DNA from: Thermoplasmata archaeon
GTDB taxonomy: Archaea > Thermoplasmatota > Thermoplasmata > Lutacidiplasmatales > UBA184
DNA: 6,754 bases
Assembly (NCBI GenBank): GCA_030043835.1
Contig: JASHWY010000038.1
Coordinates: 1 to 6,754 of the forward strand
Direction: 5' to 3'
Every line of letters begins with the position of its first letter. Position 1 is the first letter of the stretch. The notes under the pieces are model-generated. The model was not told the DNA's origin. It was given only the letters and a program-made list of their open reading frames with translations, and made no database searches. A program made the translations under genes and the position numbers. Positions 5,057 through 6,754 of the stretch are shown here, piece after piece.

Positions 5057-5706
5057 CTGGCCTCGCGCCCGTCGCGAACGTCGGCGAGGAACGCGAGCGT
5101 GCGTCGCCACGCCGCGTCCGCCGCACCGGCGTGGTGGCCCTCCCAGCCCGGCCGGTGGAACGCGTGACGCACCCCGGGATAGAGCTCGACCGCGACGTGC
5201 TTCTTCGCCCGCATCGCCGCGGGGAGGAGCTCGGCGAACGCCCACGGGGTGATTCGCTCGTCCTCCGAGCCGAGCAGGACGAGTACGGGACCGGTGAGCC
5301 CGGCGACGTCGTCCGCGCGGTCGATCTTGCCGTAGAAGTCGACAGCAAAGGCGAACGGACGGTGGCACGCTCCCCAGAGCGCGTAGCCTCCCCCCATGCA
5401 GAAGCCGAGCGTGCCGATCGGTCTCCCGGGGCCTACCCGTCCCGCGAGAGCCCTTAGCGCGTCCTCGAGCTTCGAGGCGATCTTCTCGTCGGTAAGCGCC
5501 CTCTTTAGCTGCATTCCCTCCTCGATCGTCTGGGCGTACCGGCCGTCGTAGAGGTCGACCGCCGCCGCAACGTACCCTGCGTTCGCGAGCGCGCTCGCGA
5601 CCGACCGGACGTAGTCGTCCCGCCCCATGATCTCGTGAATCACCACGACCCCGAGAGGGCCGCGTTCGCCGAAGATCTCGGCACCACCGGGCGACGTCGC
5701 GGGCAC
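5047..5706 (-). CDS. Dienelactone hydrolase family alpha/beta hydrolase
   Basis: The 219-residue protein has the complete active-site set of the dienelactone hydrolase family: Glu 25 in VVVIHEIMG, the Cys nucleophile 103 in GFCMGGGYAL, Asp 149 in LLGSEDERITP and His 181 in YPGVRHAFHRP. Members hydrolyse dienelactones in chloroaromatic breakdown, but most archaeal and bacterial homologues have unknown ester or lactone substrates, so the substrate is left open. It appears cytosolic, with no signal peptide or membrane segment. The start is GTG at 5706, with AAAGGT about 8 bases upstream and a TAA in the same frame just before, so no longer start is possible. It lies 28 bases after the tyrS stop, probably in the same transcript. 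Its last codons double as the promoter box of the ribosomal operon. Confidence 0.93.
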   Translation of the reverse strand: MPATSPGGAEIFGERGPLGVVVIHEIMGRDDYVRSVASALANAGYVAAAVDLYDGRYAQTIEEGMQLKRALTDEKIASKLEDALRALAGRVGPGRPIGTLGFCMGGGYALWGACHRPFAFAVDFYGKIDRADDVAGLTGPVLVLLGSEDERITPWAFAELLPAAMRAKKHVAVELYPGVRHAFHRPGWEGHHAGAADAAWRRTLAFLADVRDGREASLK

Positions 5707-5734
5707 GATCTCGGACCTTTAGAGCTCCGGGCGT

Positions 5735-6754
5735 TCAACGATTCGACGGGTTCGTGGACCCCTCGAACGACGACGGAGCCACCTCCGGGTGGTCGGCAAA
5801 GTAGCGTCGTGCGGGCTCGGTTAAGCGATCGACCGCCGCGGCGACCGCCGCCTTGAGATCCTTAGGGTGGAGCTTCCCCTCCTTCCAGGCGGCCGCGAAC
5901 TCTCCCTCCGCGGCGAACGTGACCGGTCCCCCATGGTTCGGGCTCCGGTCGACCTCGAGGCGGTCCTCCCACGGGAAGACGACGTAGCGCACGAGCTCGA
6001 CGATCGGGTTCCCGGCGAGCTCCTTCGCCGGGCAGAACGCGGCGTCGATCCGGTCCGCGATTTCGCGCGTCGTCGCAGGGATTGGGATCCCGGAGCCGGG
6101 GTCCGACTTCGACATCTTGCGCTCGCCGACGCCCTCCACGAGGTCCATCCGGCCCGCGCCCCGCAGCGAGGAGAGCAGCGGGGTGTGGATCGCGGCGGGC
6201 ACCGGCCAGGCGTAATGGTGGGCGACCTCGCGCGCGAGGATGTGCGCTCGACGCTGGTCCATCCCGCCGTAGGCGAGGTCGACGGGGAGCTCGAAGATGT
6301 CGGCCGCCTGCATCGGCGGGTAGAAGAGCTTCGCTGTGTCGAGGTTCGCCTCCTCCTCTCCGCGCCCGAGGATCGCCATCGCCCGTCGCGTGCGCGCGAG
6401 GCTCGTCGCCTTCGCGACGCGGACGACCCGGGCCCAGTAGCCCGAGTCGCCGACGAGCTCGTGAGCCCAGCGGAACCGGACCCGGTCCGGGTCGACTCCG
6501 AGCGCGACGAACGCCGCCTGCATGTAGCGGCCGGAGGCCTCGATCCTCGCGAGGTCCCCTCCGAGCTTCTCGTTGATCCACGCATGCCAATCGGCGAGGA
6601 AGACGGTGACGTCGAGCCCCGCCTCGGTCAGGTCCCGGATCTTCCGGGCGGTGATCAAGTGGGCGACCGTGAGCGCGCCCGACGGCTCGAAGCCGATGTA
6701 CGCGCGCGGCCGCTCTACGGTCGTGAGGAGCGTTCGGATCTCCTCTTCGGTGAG
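5735..6754 (-). CDS. tyrS: Tyrosyl-tRNA synthetase, archaeal type, 5' end outside window
   Basis: This class I synthetase charges tRNA-Tyr. The window has 339 residues and the stop; by comparison with the Methanocaldococcus enzyme about 15 N-terminal residues are missing. Seen: RAYIGFEPSG (visible residues 17-26), which holds the tyrosine-binding Tyr; FLADWHAWINEK; LFYPPMQAAD (143-152); VDLAYGGMDQRRAHILARE, the amino-acid pocket and dimer region; KMSKS (213-217); and the C-terminal anticodon-binding part GNPIVELVRYVVFP with KLHPKDLK. GGMDQRR and YPPMQ distinguish it from tryptophanyl-tRNA synthetase. The HIGH-type motif reads TVAH, with the first His and the Gly replaced. There is an internal TTG at 6658, but the conserved tyrosine pocket lies upstream of it, so it is not the start. 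Confidence 0.96.
   Translation of the reverse strand, partial: LTEEEIRTLLTTVERPRAYIGFEPSGALTVAHLITARKIRDLTEAGLDVTVFLADWHAWINEKLGGDLARIEASGRYMQAAFVALGVDPDRVRFRWAHELVGDSGYWARVVRVAKATSLARTRRAMAILGRGEEEANLDTAKLFYPPMQAADIFELPVDLAYGGMDQRRAHILAREVAHHYAWPVPAAIHTPLLSSLRGAGRMDLVEGVGERKMSKSDPGSGIPIPATTREIADRIDAAFCPAKELAGNPIVELVRYVVFPWEDRLEVDRSPNHGGPVTFAAEGEFAAAWKEGKLHPKDLKAAVAAAVDRLTEPARRYFADHPEVAPSSFEGSTNPSNR

Overview
The window is a very GC-rich, tightly packed piece of an archaeal chromosome. Archaeal origin is supported by a ribosomal protein set found only in archaea and eukaryotes (eL8/L7Ae, eS28, eL24), an archaeal-type tyrosyl-tRNA synthetase, a type II methionine aminopeptidase and an archaeal TATA-type promoter. 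A high-GC Thermoplasmatota-like euryarchaeon would fit, but that placement is an impression, not something shown by the sequence. No tRNA, rRNA, CRISPR array or insertion sequence was found. Every stretch without a gene is under about 140 bases.

From the right edge, all on the minus strand: tyrS (its first codons lie outside the window), a dienelactone-hydrolase-family protein, then the ribosomal operon L7Ae-S28e-L24e. The operon has a TATA-like box that overlaps the last codons and stop of the hydrolase gene. L24e carries an unusual Ala/Pro/Lys-rich tail of about 90 residues.

The middle (about 1.57-3.88 kb) is an accessory block with alternating strands: a P-loop kinase (+), a two-gene Cas4/RecB-like nuclease (-) and a class I SAM-dependent methyltransferase (+). 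It lies between L24e and ndk, which in many archaea are direct neighbours (L7Ae-S28e-L24e-ndk), so it looks like an insertion or rearrangement within a conserved cluster.

The left part (minus strand) is a compact run ndk-sua5-map with exactly 4 bases between successive genes; map runs off the left edge. These genes serve nucleotide balance, tRNA t6A modification and N-terminal methionine removal, which fits a translation-related operon.

The most striking item is the nuclease pair at 2406-3172. The full set of Cas4/RecB signature residues (four Cys, motif His, Asp, E-x-K, Q-x3-Y) is present but divided between two overlapping reading frames. The break falls in the turn of a predicted transmembrane hairpin, and the second frame has its own well-placed Shine-Dalgarno sequence. 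This suggests a split, membrane-anchored Cas4-like nuclease; a one-base assembly error or recent frameshift is the main alternative.
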